This document shows positions 33,201-43,022 of a stretch of 64,000 nucleotides of DNA, one piece after another (position 1 is the stretch's first letter; every line of letters begins with the position of its first letter). Where the stretch lies: the NCBI RefSeq assembly GCF_007830055.1, contig NZ_VLLE01000007.1, forward strand, positions 186,001 to 250,000, in the 5' to 3' direction. A model generated the notes under the pieces. It searched no databases. It saw only the letters and a program-made list of their open reading frames with translations, and was not told the DNA's origin. Position numbers and translations under genes: made by a program. Origin of the DNA: Lacibacter cauensis. Lineage in GTDB: Bacteria > Bacteroidota > Bacteroidia > Chitinophagales > Chitinophagaceae.

Positions 33201-33696
33201 ATTTATGCTCACTTTTCGTATTGTCCGATTGTTGTTGGGGTTCGGCAGGTGGCAGTGTTGCAAGGCTTTCTTCGCACCATTTGTACAATGCATTTTTTTG
33301 CTCTTCGGTAAGTTTTGCTTTTGTATGAATAACGGTATAACTCTTCAAAGGCATTTTCCCTTCTTTTACCTCATCCATTATTTCATTAAATTTTTTACGC
33401 TGGCGTTTGGCAGTATAGCCTGCAAACTCCGAAAAATTCAATTCGCTTTTTCCTTCATGTACATGATCGGCCAGCCACCATGCAACAGGCTGCACTTCGG
33501 CATACCAGGGATATTTCGTGTTATTGCTATGACAATCGTAGCAGGCTTCTTTTAAAATAGATGCAACATTATCATTCACTGCAAATTTTGTACTGATGTC
33601 GTTTGGAAACGGGCCTGCAGCAACATTTTTAGCAGGACGTATAAACTGAATAATTACCAGTGCAGCAATAAGCACATAGATTATCTTTTTAAGCAT
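33199..33696 (-). CDS. Membrane-anchored heme-binding (Haem_bd) domain protein
   Basis: 165 residues. A single N-terminal membrane helix (IIYVLIAALVIIQFI) is followed by a periplasmic domain with one c-type heme site, CYDCH, in the block EACYDCHSNNTKYPWYAEVQPVAWW. This pattern (CxxCH then NxTxYPWY) is the signature of the Haem_bd family. A second region, GKMPLKSYTVIHTKAKLTEEQ, is also conserved. The C-terminus is Pro/Gln-rich. Members are c-type cytochromes of unknown partner in Bacteroidota. It lies between the Lhr-like helicase and pdeM on the same strand and looks inserted among the repair genes; no functional link is evident. Confidence 0.88.
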   Translation of the reverse strand: MLKKIIYVLIAALVIIQFIRPAKNVAAGPFPNDISTKFAVNDNVASILKEACYDCHSNNTKYPWYAEVQPVAWWLADHVHEGKSELNFSEFAGYTAKRQRKKFNEIMDEVKEGKMPLKSYTVIHTKAKLTEEQKNALYKWCEESLATLPPAEPQQQSDNTKSEHK

Positions 33697-33785
33697 GAGA
33701 AGTTGTTTTGCTAAAAGTAAGAAGAAACTTGGTTTTACAAACTGACTGTTGTTATTCCATTGTAAAAAGCCGGTGGCGATGTGTT

Positions 33786-36284
33786 CTATTCTCTCATCAG
33801 CTGGGCCTGCATACGGCGTATGCGGTCTTCTATTTTTTCAGATGAAAGATTGTTGCGGTTCAACCCATCGGCAATAATGGGGAAACAGAGCGGCGTGAAT
33901 TTTTGCGGAACGGCGATGATGATGTTGCTGTTACCGATGCGTGTAAACGCATCACGCAAACGAACTTCTTCCATCTGTTGATCGAATACTTCCTGATAAG
34001 CCTGACGTAGTAATACATTTTTAGCGTCGTATTCGCTGAACACGTTAAACAACAAACTTGCAGATGCCTGCAGGTGTCTTGCTTTTTTTTGTTCGCCGGG
34101 AGCTGTTTGTGTAATTAAACCACCGATCACCGCAATATCTCTGAACTTGCGCCTGGCCATTTCTGTTGCATTAACACTTCGCTGAATATCGGCAGTAAGA
34201 TTTTCGATTGTAAACAGTTCTGCTGCATTGGTATCATCAACAGGGATGGGCTGATCGCTCAACAGCTCAAACCCGTAATCGTTCATGGCAATGGAAAATG
34301 TAAGCGGTGCAAGTTTACCAATGCGGAAGGCGAGGATGGCACTCATGGCTTCGTGCACCTGTCGTCCTTCGAACGGGTATACCAGTAAATGATAACCATC
34401 TTTACTTTCGTGATGCTCTATGAGCAGCTCATTGTCTTTGGGAATATGCGAAAGTTGTTGCTGCAGTTGAAACAAAGAAGAAAGATGAAGCAGCTCAGGT
34501 GAATGTTCGTCTGGCCGCTTCGAGCGGCCTGACTCGGCAACCTCGTTGAATGTTTCCCGCAACTTACGGCCAAGGTTAGCCGTTAAACTCATACGCCCGC
34601 CATTCCAGCTGGGAACAATGGTTTTTTTTGAAGTTGATTTGCGCACCAGTACCGTCATGTCTTTAATCTGCACCAGTTCAAGATTTCTTCCGGCCAGTGT
34701 AAAACAATCACCCGGTTCCAAACGGCTGATGAAGTATTCTTCAATAACGCCAACATAACCACCGCTCACCATTTTTACTTTCAGCATGGCATCGCTTACA
34801 ATGGTGCCAATGTTTAAGCGGTGTTGCATCGCCAACCTTCGACTCTGTATTTTATACAAACCCTCAATAATTTCAATTTTTTTATAGTCGTCGTATTGCT
34901 GCAATGCTTTACCGCCTTCTACCAGGAACTTCAAAATTTCTTCCCATTCTTCCTGCAACAGATCACGATAGCAGTAGGTTGACTTTACTTCTGCAAAAAT
35001 TTCATCGGGCCGGAACCCATCTGAAATAGCCAATGTATTGAGATATTGGATCAACACATCAAAGCAAAGTAGCATGGGTTCTTTGCTTTCAATCAGTTCT
35101 TCCTCAATTGCATGTTTCAAGGCTGCTGCCTCAACAAGCTCCAGCGAATGGGTGGGTAAAAAGTATATTTTACTGACCGCATCAGGACTATGACCGCTTC
35201 GTCCTGCACGTTGCAGAAACCGGGATACACCTTTGGGCGAGCCCACTTGTATAACGGTCTCGACTGGCCGAAAATCGACACCCAGATCAAGCGATGCAGT
35301 ACACACTACTGCTTTCAGTTTGGCCGTGTGCAATGCATCTTCCACCCATTGCCGCAATTCCTGTTCAATACTTCCGTGATGCAAAGCAATAGCACCGGCA
35401 AGTTCGGGTGCATGGTTCAGCAATTCCTGGTACCAACGCTCGCTCATGCCCCTTGTATTAATGAAGATGAGTGTGGTTTTGCTTTGCTCAATTATCGGAA
35501 TGACTTTATGAATGAGCTTGATACCGAGATGACCAGCCCAGGGATAGTTTTCAATTTCATCGGGCAAAACAGATTCAACAATAATTTGTTTTTTCATGTT
35601 GGCTCTTACGATAACGCCGTCTTCTCCAATAGATGAAAGCAGTACTTCTTTTGCATCGTTTAAATTACCAATGGTTGCACTGATGCCCCAGATCATGGGT
35701 TTGCATTGTTGCATCGACCATTGACAATGCACAATTCTGCTTAATGCGAGTTCTACCTGTACGCCCCGCTTACTGCCCATCAGTTCGTGCCATTCATCCA
35801 CTGCTATCAGCTGCAGGTTTCTGAATGCATCTGCATAATTTTTTTGTGCCAGAAACAGGTGCAGACTCTCCGGTGTAATAATGAGTACTTCAGGTAATTG
35901 TTTTTTTTGCTTTGCACGTTCGGCTGTTGTTGTGTCGCCATTACGGATGCCAATGGTCCAGTTCATTTCCAGTTCTGTAATCACCTCTTCCATAGCACGG
36001 CCAATATCTTTTGCCAGTGCACGCAGCGGTGTGATCCATAAAAGCTGTAACCCGTTTTTCGATTTGTGTTTATAATTAGTCGGATGCTGATTGATGAAGC
36101 GGATGAGTGCCCCTAAAAAAACAGAAAATGTTTTACCACACCCGGTGGGTGCATTTACAATACCACTTACGTTACGGGCAATATACTGCCATGTTTCTTC
36201 TTGAAACGGAAATGGCTGTAATCCTTTGGCGGATAGCCAGGACTTTATTTCAGAATAACCAAAGCTTTGTTGTAATTCGTTCAT
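33786..36284 (-). CDS. Ligase-associated DNA damage response DEXH-box helicase (Lhr-like)
   Basis: 832 residues, the usual length of this family. It is a superfamily 2 helicase: Walker A APTGCGKT (K51), motif Ia TPLRALAKD, motif II DEWH (D163) in VDEWHELMGSKRG, SAT-like motif WGISATIGN, and motifs V-VI near LDLGVDF and QRAGRSGHS. The C-terminal half holds the winged-helix and DUF4145-like Lhr domains. Enzymes of this group are 3'-5' translocases genetically linked to an ATP-dependent DNA ligase and an exonuclease. Gene order here (exonuclease, ligase, helicase, with pdeM downstream) matches the known linkage. The product is cytoplasmic. Confidence 0.93.
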   Translation of the reverse strand: MNELQQSFGYSEIKSWLSAKGLQPFPFQEETWQYIARNVSGIVNAPTGCGKTFSVFLGALIRFINQHPTNYKHKSKNGLQLLWITPLRALAKDIGRAMEEVITELEMNWTIGIRNGDTTTAERAKQKKQLPEVLIITPESLHLFLAQKNYADAFRNLQLIAVDEWHELMGSKRGVQVELALSRIVHCQWSMQQCKPMIWGISATIGNLNDAKEVLLSSIGEDGVIVRANMKKQIIVESVLPDEIENYPWAGHLGIKLIHKVIPIIEQSKTTLIFINTRGMSERWYQELLNHAPELAGAIALHHGSIEQELRQWVEDALHTAKLKAVVCTASLDLGVDFRPVETVIQVGSPKGVSRFLQRAGRSGHSPDAVSKIYFLPTHSLELVEAAALKHAIEEELIESKEPMLLCFDVLIQYLNTLAISDGFRPDEIFAEVKSTYCYRDLLQEEWEEILKFLVEGGKALQQYDDYKKIEIIEGLYKIQSRRLAMQHRLNIGTIVSDAMLKVKMVSGGYVGVIEEYFISRLEPGDCFTLAGRNLELVQIKDMTVLVRKSTSKKTIVPSWNGGRMSLTANLGRKLRETFNEVAESGRSKRPDEHSPELLHLSSLFQLQQQLSHIPKDNELLIEHHESKDGYHLLVYPFEGRQVHEAMSAILAFRIGKLAPLTFSIAMNDYGFELLSDQPIPVDDTNAAELFTIENLTADIQRSVNATEMARRKFRDIAVIGGLITQTAPGEQKKARHLQASASLLFNVFSEYDAKNVLLRQAYQEVFDQQMEEVRLRDAFTRIGNSNIIIAVPQKFTPLCFPIIADGLNRNNLSSEKIEDRIRRMQAQLMRE

Positions 36285-36364
36285 GCCACTTACAAATCTA
36301 AGGGTTCAACTGCAGCACCTGCACTTTCGAATCTTCTAAATAATTGCCGTTGTGTTTTGCAGCG

Positions 36365-37972
36365 TTATTTTCCATACTGCAGTAACAACTGCCGCAGATC
36401 TTCCAGTGTATTGATTTCATCCACTGTTTTGTCTTTGCGCCAGCGGCTCATGCGTGGAAAGCGCAATGCAACACCACTTTTATGGCGACTGCTTTTCGCT
36501 ATACCTTCAAAGGCAATTTCAAAAACAAGTTCCGGTTTTACGGTACGCACCGGACCAAATTTTTCCAATGAATTGCGTTTTACAAACGCATCGACAGCTG
36601 CAAATTCTTCATCTGTCAATCCACTGTAGGCTTTGGTAAAACTCACCAGCCGGTCGCCGTCTTTTACTGCAAACGTATAGTCGGTATACAAATTACTTCT
36701 GCGGCCATGGCCTTTTTGTGCATAAATCAACACACAATCAATCACCAGCGGATCGATTTTCCATTTCCACCAATCGCCACGCTTACGACCCGACTGATAA
36801 ACCGAATGCAGTTGCTTTAACATCAATCCTTCACTACCGTTTTCCCGTGCTTGCGTACGCAGTTCTTCTAATAGCTGCCAGTTGTTGAATGTAATAACCG
36901 GCGACACATGCAGTACCGGATGTTGTATCTGTTGAATAAGTTGTTCCAATAATTTCCGGCGTTGGGCAAGTGGTAGCTGACGGATATCTTTTCCTTCCCA
37001 TTCCAGTAAGTCGTATGCAATAAAAGCAGCAGGTGCTTCCTGCAGTTGTTTGCGGGTTACCTGCTTCCGTCCGATTCTTGTTTGCAGTATTGCAAAGGGT
37101 AGTGGCTTTACTTCTTTACTATTGGGCGGCATACAAATAATTTCACCATCGAGAACAGTACCTGCAGGTAACAGCTCTGTTAATGATTGGTATTCGGGAA
37201 ATTTATCAGTCATCAGTTCTTCGCCTCTGCTCCATACAAACAGTTCAGCATTGCGTTGAATCATTTGTCCACGAATGCCATCCCATTTCCATTCGGCCTG
37301 CCAGTCTGCAGCTGTACCCATTTCTTCGAGTGGTTGTTCCAGTGCATAGGCTAAGTAAAACGGATAAGGTTTGGAAAGATCTTCTGCTGCAGCTGTTGCA
37401 CTCAGCAATTGTTCAAACGTAATAGTTGCCGGATTCCAGTTGCCGCTGATGCGGTGTGCAATAGTGCTTGCATCGAGCTGTACCGATTTGGCCAATGCAT
37501 TCACAATTGTTTTTTGCGATACACCAATACGAAAACCACCGGTGATGAATTTATTAAACACAAAACATTCGTCTTTGCTCAGCTGCTGCCATTGCTGTAA
37601 AACATAAGCTTTCTTTTCTTCTTCGGTAGCAGTTGCCAATGCAAGTAATTGTTCAAAGAAAACATGTAATGGTAAAGATGCTGCTGTAGCTGTTGCTTCG
37701 GGTAACAGTAAACTGATTGTTTCTGCAAGATCACCAACGGTATCGTAACATTCGTTGAATAGCCAGTCGGGGAGTGTAGCTGTTTCGTAGCACCATTGCT
37801 TGAGTTGTGTAGATGTAACCAATCGTTTTGGCCTGCGACCGCTGAACAATGCAATCACCCATACTTTATCTCTGTCATCGGCAGTTGAAAAATAGTGCGC
37901 CAGTGCAGCCAGTTTTTCATTGCTGCCGGTACTGCTGCCGAGTGTATGTACAAGTGTTGCAAATATTTTCAA
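36365..37972 (-). CDS. ATP-dependent DNA ligase
   Basis: 535 residues. The N-terminal part (about 1-200) is the helical DNA-binding domain; the nucleotidyltransferase domain follows with the adenylation motif I, WKWDGIRGQ (K229), motif III LDGEIIC, motif IIIa and motif IV (GSEGLMLKQ, about residue 370), and motif V (DWWKWKID). The OB-fold ends the chain. It seals nicks using ATP and belongs to the repair-associated bacterial ligases, not the replicative NAD ligase. It starts 29 bp after the exonuclease gene and ends 80 bp before the helicase gene, all on the same strand. Confidence 0.95.
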   Translation of the reverse strand: MKIFATLVHTLGSSTGSNEKLAALAHYFSTADDRDKVWVIALFSGRRPKRLVTSTQLKQWCYETATLPDWLFNECYDTVGDLAETISLLLPEATATAASLPLHVFFEQLLALATATEEEKKAYVLQQWQQLSKDECFVFNKFITGGFRIGVSQKTIVNALAKSVQLDASTIAHRISGNWNPATITFEQLLSATAAAEDLSKPYPFYLAYALEQPLEEMGTAADWQAEWKWDGIRGQMIQRNAELFVWSRGEELMTDKFPEYQSLTELLPAGTVLDGEIICMPPNSKEVKPLPFAILQTRIGRKQVTRKQLQEAPAAFIAYDLLEWEGKDIRQLPLAQRRKLLEQLIQQIQHPVLHVSPVITFNNWQLLEELRTQARENGSEGLMLKQLHSVYQSGRKRGDWWKWKIDPLVIDCVLIYAQKGHGRRSNLYTDYTFAVKDGDRLVSFTKAYSGLTDEEFAAVDAFVKRNSLEKFGPVRTVKPELVFEIAFEGIAKSSRHKSGVALRFPRMSRWRKDKTVDEINTLEDLRQLLLQYGK

Positions 37973-38001
37973 GTGTTCATTTTATTTTATTACGAAAAAT
38001 T

Positions 38002-39027
38002 TTATGGCTGCTGTTCTTGTGTTGATGAAGGCACATCATCTGTTTCAAATGCTTCGCCGTATTGTGTAACTACTTCAGCAGCCTGTATACCTTGTTCCTG
38101 CAAATACCTGCTGAATGCCGATTGAAAGCCATGTGTTACATACACCTGTTCTGCACCCGTTGCTTTCACTGCCTGTAATAAACCATTCCAGTCTGCATGA
38201 TCGCTGATGGCAAAACCTGCATCTGCATTTTGTCTTCTTTTATTTCCTCTTACCTGCATCCAGCCGCTGCATATAGCTACACGGTAAGGTGTGAAACGTT
38301 TTAACCAGGGCGAATCGAGTACAGAAGAAGGTGCGATGACCACTGCTTTTTTTAATTCATCTTTTGTTACACTTGCGGTAACCCGTTTGGCAAATGGTAA
38401 TGTAATGCCGGCGTTAACGAGTACATCGTTGGTATTTGCAACAGCACCATGTAAAAAGATGTGATCGGTTACCATTGCTGCAGCCTGTAATACACGTTGT
38501 GCTTTACCCAAACTGTAGGCAAGCAAAACAGAACTATAACCCTGTTGTTGATTTTGTAAAATCCATTCACCGATTTGTGCATACTGTACAGCCTGCGGTT
38601 GCCAATTGTAGATGGGTAAGCCAAATGTAGATTCGGTGATGAAGCTGTTACATCGTACCGGTTCAAATGCGCCGCTTACACCATCATCTTCTGTTTTATA
38701 ATCGCCGCTTACAACCCACACTTCTCCTTCTTTTTCCAATTGTATTTGTGATGAACCAATCACATGACCTGCGGGATGTAATGATATTCGCACGCCATTG
38801 ATAAAAACGGGTTCATTCCATTCTACCTCTTGGTAAGCATGCGCCCCAAGTCTTAGCTCCAGCAAAGGTTTTGTAAGACGATGGCAGAGATAGGCTGTAG
38901 AGCCTGCTCTTGCATGATCGCTGTGCGCATGCGTAATCACCGCTTTGTTGACAGGCTTCCAGGGATCGATATAGAAATCGCCGTCAGGACAATACAAACC
39001 ATTATCGGTAAACTGTAAGAGCGCCAT
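38002..39027 (-). CDS. Ligase-associated DNA damage response exonuclease (MBL-fold)
   Basis: 341 residues of the metallo-beta-lactamase / beta-CASP (SNM1-like) fold. The zinc motif HAHSDH (H33, H35, D37, H38) lies near the start in AVITHAHSDHARAGS; other His blocks are HPAGHVIGSSQI and a C-terminal AISDHADWNGLL. The family is linked to ATP-dependent DNA ligase and processes DNA ends. Its ATG overlaps the TGA stop of the DUF2256 gene (TGATG, one base), so translation is coupled. The ligase gene follows after 29 bp. The product is cytoplasmic with no signal peptide. Confidence 0.92.
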   Translation of the reverse strand: MALLQFTDNGLYCPDGDFYIDPWKPVNKAVITHAHSDHARAGSTAYLCHRLTKPLLELRLGAHAYQEVEWNEPVFINGVRISLHPAGHVIGSSQIQLEKEGEVWVVSGDYKTEDDGVSGAFEPVRCNSFITESTFGLPIYNWQPQAVQYAQIGEWILQNQQQGYSSVLLAYSLGKAQRVLQAAAMVTDHIFLHGAVANTNDVLVNAGITLPFAKRVTASVTKDELKKAVVIAPSSVLDSPWLKRFTPYRVAICSGWMQVRGNKRRQNADAGFAISDHADWNGLLQAVKATGAEQVYVTHGFQSAFSRYLQEQGIQAAEVVTQYGEAFETDDVPSSTQEQQP

Positions 39028-39185
39028 CAGGAAGTTGCTTGATTGGATTTGTTACGGTTGTTTCTGCAACGGTCGCTGCAGTACTTGACATCATCCCAAA
39101 CCTTTTCCCATTTCTTACGCCAGCTGAAAGGTCTGTTGCAAACAAGGCAAATCTTTTGTGGTAAATGTGCTTTCTTGTGTGGCAT
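39027..39185 (-). CDS. DUF2256 zinc-ribbon protein, coupled to the ligase-associated exonuclease
   Basis: 52 residues read on the minus strand from the ATG at 39185 to the TGA at 39029-39027. The sequence starts [20 protein letters not shown] and continues [20 protein letters not shown], the full DUF2256 signature: two Cys pairs (CLVC and CSDRC) around the WRKKW-WD core, consistent with one zinc site. The stop overlaps the start of the exonuclease gene (TGATG). It begins directly after a terminator for the upstream binding-protein gene, so it is probably the first gene of the repair operon. Function unknown; the coupling points to a role with the exonuclease-ligase-helicase set. Small zinc-ribbon genes like this are often missed. 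Confidence 0.9.
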   Translation of the reverse strand: MPHKKAHLPQKICLVCNRPFSWRKKWEKVWDDVKYCSDRCRNNRNKSNQATS

Positions 39186-39225
39186 AAAAAAACAACAGGC
39201 CAGCAAATATTTTGTTGGCCTGGGC
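39186..39225 (-). terminator. Rho-independent terminator (minus strand)
   Basis: Minus-strand hairpin CAGGCCAACAAA / TTTGCTGGCCTG (39222-39196; one wobble pair), followed by TTGTTTTTTT. It ends the binding-protein gene at 39248 and lies immediately before the DUF2256 start. Confidence 0.8.
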
Positions 39226-39247
39226 TAAACTTTTTTAAGGAATCATA

Positions 39248-40408
39248 TCAATTCATTCTTGAAACAAGGTTATTGCTGCGCTTCAGTATGTAAATGCGTT
39301 TGTTTTCGAAATAATCGGGCTTACCACTTGTACTGTTCAATACCGGTCTGAAATCGAATTCGGTAAATGAACGATAAGTTCGTTCATTCAGATGCTGCAT
39401 CAGCTGTGTATTGTAACGTAACAGCAGTTGAATAAAAAAGCGGGTCAGTTCATAACCCCTGTAGGCAACATCCGATGGCCGACCATTGGTGAGATCGGTA
39501 AATCCTTTGGTGAAATTGGTTGCAGCTACGGTGCCTGTATTAAAGAAGGTTGCAGTATAAAACAACGAAAGATCTTTGTATTCCGGTTTGGTAAGATCTT
39601 TCATGCCATCCCATGTAGGCATGCCCACCAATTCCATTGGATAGGTTTTGTAAATTTTCTGTGCAACATTTACTAGGTTTAATCCAAATGCTTCATCGAG
39701 CGAACCGCAAATAAGCACATTGGTTTTTAAACTGTCTAAATGCGGAATAAGATCGGTTTGTGTAAAGTTGTCATTCAGGTTAAGTGTTTTCCATTTCAGT
39801 AAAGTTGAACCATTGCTTCCTTTGTTGTATTTGGCAAAGTAAGAAGCAAGTCTGTCTTCCTGTGTACCTTTTCTTCTTACATACACAAGATTGGCAGTTG
39901 GGTTGCTGCGCATGATAAAATTATAGATCGCTTCGCAATGCGCAGGTAAAGTAGAGTTGACAATAATGGTGAACGGATTATTGGTTACACCTCCATCGTT
40001 GGGAAACGTAGCCGATACAAACGGAATGTTTTTCAACAGTGCAAGATCGGCCAAGGTGCGGTACTCAGCTCCGCTTACAGAACCAATCATTAAATCGAGC
40101 GAGTCGAATGTATTACGGCTGCGGAGTTTATCAAGACTTTGATCAGCCGAACGCAGATCGTACACCATTACTTCCAGTGGCTGATTACTGTTAACAGAAT
40201 CAACGGCCATCAATGCACCCTGCACAAAATCGAGGCCCGGCAATATATGCTTGGGCATCTGGTTTGTGAATTTATAGGTTGAACCGGTAAAGGTTGAATC
40301 GAGATAGAGGCTGGCAAAAATTCCTACACGGTATTTTTTTACAGCACCTTGCGACGAAGCAAACAAACCGGTTGCAACAAATGCAAGTACAAATAAGAGT
40401 TGTTTCAT
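39248..40408 (-). CDS. Periplasmic-binding-protein-like (type 1 fold) secreted protein
   Basis: 386 residues with a signal peptide ending about FAS-SQG. The chain has the two-lobe layout of the ABC-transporter branched-chain amino-acid-binding fold (Peripla_BP_6-like): KYRVGIFASLYLDST at the start, LPGLDFVQGALMAVDSV, DLMIGSVSGAEYRTLADLALLKNIPFVSATFPNDGGVTNNPFTI, and a second lobe from about residue 190 (LLKWKTLNLNDNFTQTDLIPHL). No transporter genes are adjacent, and in Bacteroidota such proteins are usually surface or periplasmic proteins of unknown ligand, sometimes linked to LysM proteins. It lies 27 bp after guaA on the same strand, so it is probably cotranscribed with it. Confidence 0.78.
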   Translation of the reverse strand: MKQLLFVLAFVATGLFASSQGAVKKYRVGIFASLYLDSTFTGSTYKFTNQMPKHILPGLDFVQGALMAVDSVNSNQPLEVMVYDLRSADQSLDKLRSRNTFDSLDLMIGSVSGAEYRTLADLALLKNIPFVSATFPNDGGVTNNPFTIIVNSTLPAHCEAIYNFIMRSNPTANLVYVRRKGTQEDRLASYFAKYNKGSNGSTLLKWKTLNLNDNFTQTDLIPHLDSLKTNVLICGSLDEAFGLNLVNVAQKIYKTYPMELVGMPTWDGMKDLTKPEYKDLSLFYTATFFNTGTVAATNFTKGFTDLTNGRPSDVAYRGYELTRFFIQLLLRYNTQLMQHLNERTYRSFTEFDFRPVLNSTSGKPDYFENKRIYILKRSNNLVSRMN

Positions 40409-40435
40409 ATAGTCCGATCTACGTTCTGCAGATGA

Positions 40436-41971
40436 TTATTCCCATTCAATGGTTGCAGGCGGCTTACTACTGATGTCGTACACCACACGATTGATACCAC
40501 GCACTTTATTAATGATCTCGTTCGAGATATGTGCAAGGAACTCGTACGGCAAATGCGCCCAGTCGGCCGTCATACCATCAACAGAAGTTACTGCACGCAG
40601 GGCCAATGTAAATTCATACGTACGTTCATCGCCCATTACACCTACACTCTGCACCGGTAATAAAATGGCACCTGCCTGCCATACTTTATCGTACAGTCCA
40701 TGTTCTTTTAATCCATTGATGAAGATGGCATCGGCACGTTGTAACAGATCAACTTTTTCTTCTGTTACCTCACCCAAAATGCGGATGGCTAAGCCGGGGC
40801 CGGGGAAGGGGTGACGGTTGAGCAGATCGGCCGGAATGCCCAGTTCTGCACCAACACGGCGTACTTCATCTTTAAACAAATAACGCAACGGTTCTACCAG
40901 TTCCAGCTTCATGGTATCGGGCAAACCTCCCACGTTGTGGTGCGATTTAATCGTTACCGAAGGACCATGTACACTTACACTTTCAATTACATCCGGATAA
41001 ATGGTACCTTGGCCTAAAAGCTCAACACCTTCAATTTTGTGGGCTTCACGATCGAACACTTCAATAAATGTGCCGCCGATGATTTTTCGTTTTTCTTCGG
41101 GGTTACTTTTTCCCGCAAGCTTGGTATAAAAATGTTCACGTGCATCTACACCTGTTACATTTAAACCAATAGTATTATAGGTATCGAGTACCTGTTGAAA
41201 TTCATCTTTACGTAACAAACCGTTATCAACAAAAATGCCGAAGAGGTTTTTGCCGATCGCTTTATGAATAAGTGTTGCTGCAACGGTAGAATCAACACCT
41301 CCGCTCAACGCCATAATTACTTTACGGTTGCCGATTTGTTGCTTTAACGATGCAACAGTTTCGTGTACAAAGGAAGCGGGTGTCCACTCAGCTTTGCAAC
41401 CGCAGATAGCAGTTAAAAAGTTTTTAATGATTTTCTTTCCTTCGGTAGAATGGTAAACTTCCGGGTGAAACTGCAAGCCATATAACGGGTTGGCATAACC
41501 GCCAGTTGCACGGAACGCAGCAACGGGGATAGAATCGGTCACTGCCATCACTTCAAAACCGTCGGGTAATGCCAGGATGCTGTCGCCGTGGCTCATCCAC
41601 ACTTGTGATTTATCACTGATACCGTCGAGCAACACGTCTTCTTTCTGCTTGTGCAGCATGGCACGGCCGTATTCACGCTTTTCACTTTTTTCAACCCTGC
41701 CGCCTAACTGTTTTGCTGTAAGCTGGGCACCGTAACAGATACCAAGAACAGGTAAGGATTTCGTGAGTAATTCCACATCAACCACAGGGGCCTTTTCGTC
41801 GTTTACAGAAAACGGACTGCCCGAAAGAATAATGCCTTTCAGCGTATCGTCTTTTACAACCGGTTTGTGATAAGGAACAATTTCGCAGTAAACATTTGCT
41901 TCACGAACTGCACGTGCAATCAATTGTGTGTATTGAGAGCCGAAATCGAGGATAAGAATCTTTTCTGTCAT
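40436..41971 (-). CDS. guaA: GMP synthase (glutamine-hydrolysing)
   Basis: 511 residues from the ATG at 41971; an in-frame upstream start at 42001 adds ten residues with no homology and is rejected. It converts XMP to GMP with glutamine and ATP. The class I glutamine amidotransferase domain has the nucleophile C79 in LGICYGAQL and the His-Glu pair in [10 protein letters not shown]; the ATP pyrophosphatase domain has the P-loop ALSGGVDST; the C-terminal dimerisation domain follows with [15 protein letters not shown] and ends in IEWE. All are full length. The start is close to a likely -7 box. It precedes the binding-protein gene. Confidence 0.97.
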   Translation of the reverse strand: MTEKILILDFGSQYTQLIARAVREANVYCEIVPYHKPVVKDDTLKGIILSGSPFSVNDEKAPVVDVELLTKSLPVLGICYGAQLTAKQLGGRVEKSEKREYGRAMLHKQKEDVLLDGISDKSQVWMSHGDSILALPDGFEVMAVTDSIPVAAFRATGGYANPLYGLQFHPEVYHSTEGKKIIKNFLTAICGCKAEWTPASFVHETVASLKQQIGNRKVIMALSGGVDSTVAATLIHKAIGKNLFGIFVDNGLLRKDEFQQVLDTYNTIGLNVTGVDAREHFYTKLAGKSNPEEKRKIIGGTFIEVFDREAHKIEGVELLGQGTIYPDVIESVSVHGPSVTIKSHHNVGGLPDTMKLELVEPLRYLFKDEVRRVGAELGIPADLLNRHPFPGPGLAIRILGEVTEEKVDLLQRADAIFINGLKEHGLYDKVWQAGAILLPVQSVGVMGDERTYEFTLALRAVTSVDGMTADWAHLPYEFLAHISNEIINKVRGINRVVYDISSKPPATIEWE

Positions 41972-42185
41972 GGTGCGGCGAAGGTAACAAAAACCACCCA
42001 AGCCCGAAGCGAACGATTACGGCTTATGTGGAAAAGCTATTCATTTTTTTCGTTTTATGTACGCCGTTTTTTCCTTTACTTTTGTTTTCTCCGTCTTTAA
42101 CCAACCAAGTGCATAAACCCTGTCGGCTAACCCGTTGTGTTTGTGTGCGCCTTATTATCTCATCAGTTAAATAAAAACAACGAAC

Positions 42186-42917
42186 ATGCGTATTCTCTCT
42201 CTCAGCTATGTAGTAATTACCTTTATTATTTCTGTTTCCCTTGCCTCTTGCGGCTGGCGGACTGTGCGTGGTAATGGTGAAATTGTTACTACCAACCGTA
42301 ACGAACGTGATTTTAAAAGCGTAAAGACAGGCGGTTCTTTTGACGTGTATCTTACCCAGGGCGATAACTATGAAATAAAGATTACCGGCGATGAAAACCT
42401 GTTACAATATGTAGAAACAAGGGTTGAAAACGGGGTGTTGCGTATTCGCCACCGCAAAGGTGTTAACCTGCGCCCGACAGAAGATATGAAAGTGTACATT
42501 ACTGCTCCCCGTTTTGCCGAGGTAAGCCTTGCCGGCAGCGGTAAAATTGTGGCCGAAACAAATCTTACATCCGATAGTAAAATCAAGTTCAGCATTGCGG
42601 GCAGCGGCGATATTTTAATGAAAGATGTAAATGCGCCTCAGGTAGCGGTAAACATTGCCGGCAGCGGTAAGGCAGAAGCAACCGGTGCAACCCGTGATAT
42701 TGATATTGATGTTGCAGGCAGCGGCGATGTGATTATGAAAAATCTAAAAGCCGAAAATGCAAAGGTAGTGATAGCCGGTTCGGGCAACGTATGGCTCTAC
42801 GCCAGTATGAAGCTGGATGTGCGGGTTGCAGGTGGCGGCGATATTCACTATTACGGCAGCCCCACCGATATTAAATCGAAACTGGCTGGTTCGGGTAACC
42901 TTATTAAAGAAGAGTAA
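42186..42917 (+). CDS. Head GIN (DUF2807) domain lipoprotein
   Basis: 243 residues with a lipoprotein signal and lipobox LASC (Cys at about residue 22). The mature part is a DUF2807 head-GIN domain, a beta-helix built from repeated turns with an AGSG signature: LAGSGKIVAE, IAGSGDILMK, IAGSGKAEATG, VAGSGDVIMK, IAGSGNVWLY, VAGGGDIHYYG and LAGSGNLIKEE (seven turns). The opening, VRGNGEIVTTNRNERDFKSVKTGGSFDVYLTQGDN, is typical. The family is common in Bacteroidota envelopes and may bind or organise surface structures; no partner is near. It is followed by a strong terminator. Confidence 0.93.
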   Translation: MRILSLSYVVITFIISVSLASCGWRTVRGNGEIVTTNRNERDFKSVKTGGSFDVYLTQGDNYEIKITGDENLLQYVETRVENGVLRIRHRKGVNLRPTEDMKVYITAPRFAEVSLAGSGKIVAETNLTSDSKIKFSIAGSGDILMKDVNAPQVAVNIAGSGKAEATGATRDIDIDVAGSGDVIMKNLKAENAKVVIAGSGNVWLYASMKLDVRVAGGGDIHYYGSPTDIKSKLAGSGNLIKEE

Positions 42918-42985
42918 GGTTTTGTCACAGGATTGTTAATTGACTTTTAAAGGCAACAGAAGACCTTATTTATAAACGTTGAGCA

Positions 42986-43022
42986 GGAGCCGGTGCTTAC
43001 TTTTGCACCGGCTCCGTCTTTT
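42986..43022 (+). terminator. Rho-independent terminator
   Basis: Perfect 11-bp stem GGAGCCGGTGC / GCACCGGCTCC with an 8-nt loop, then GTCTTTT. It ends the head-GIN lipoprotein transcript, 69 bp after the stop codon. Confidence 0.85.
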
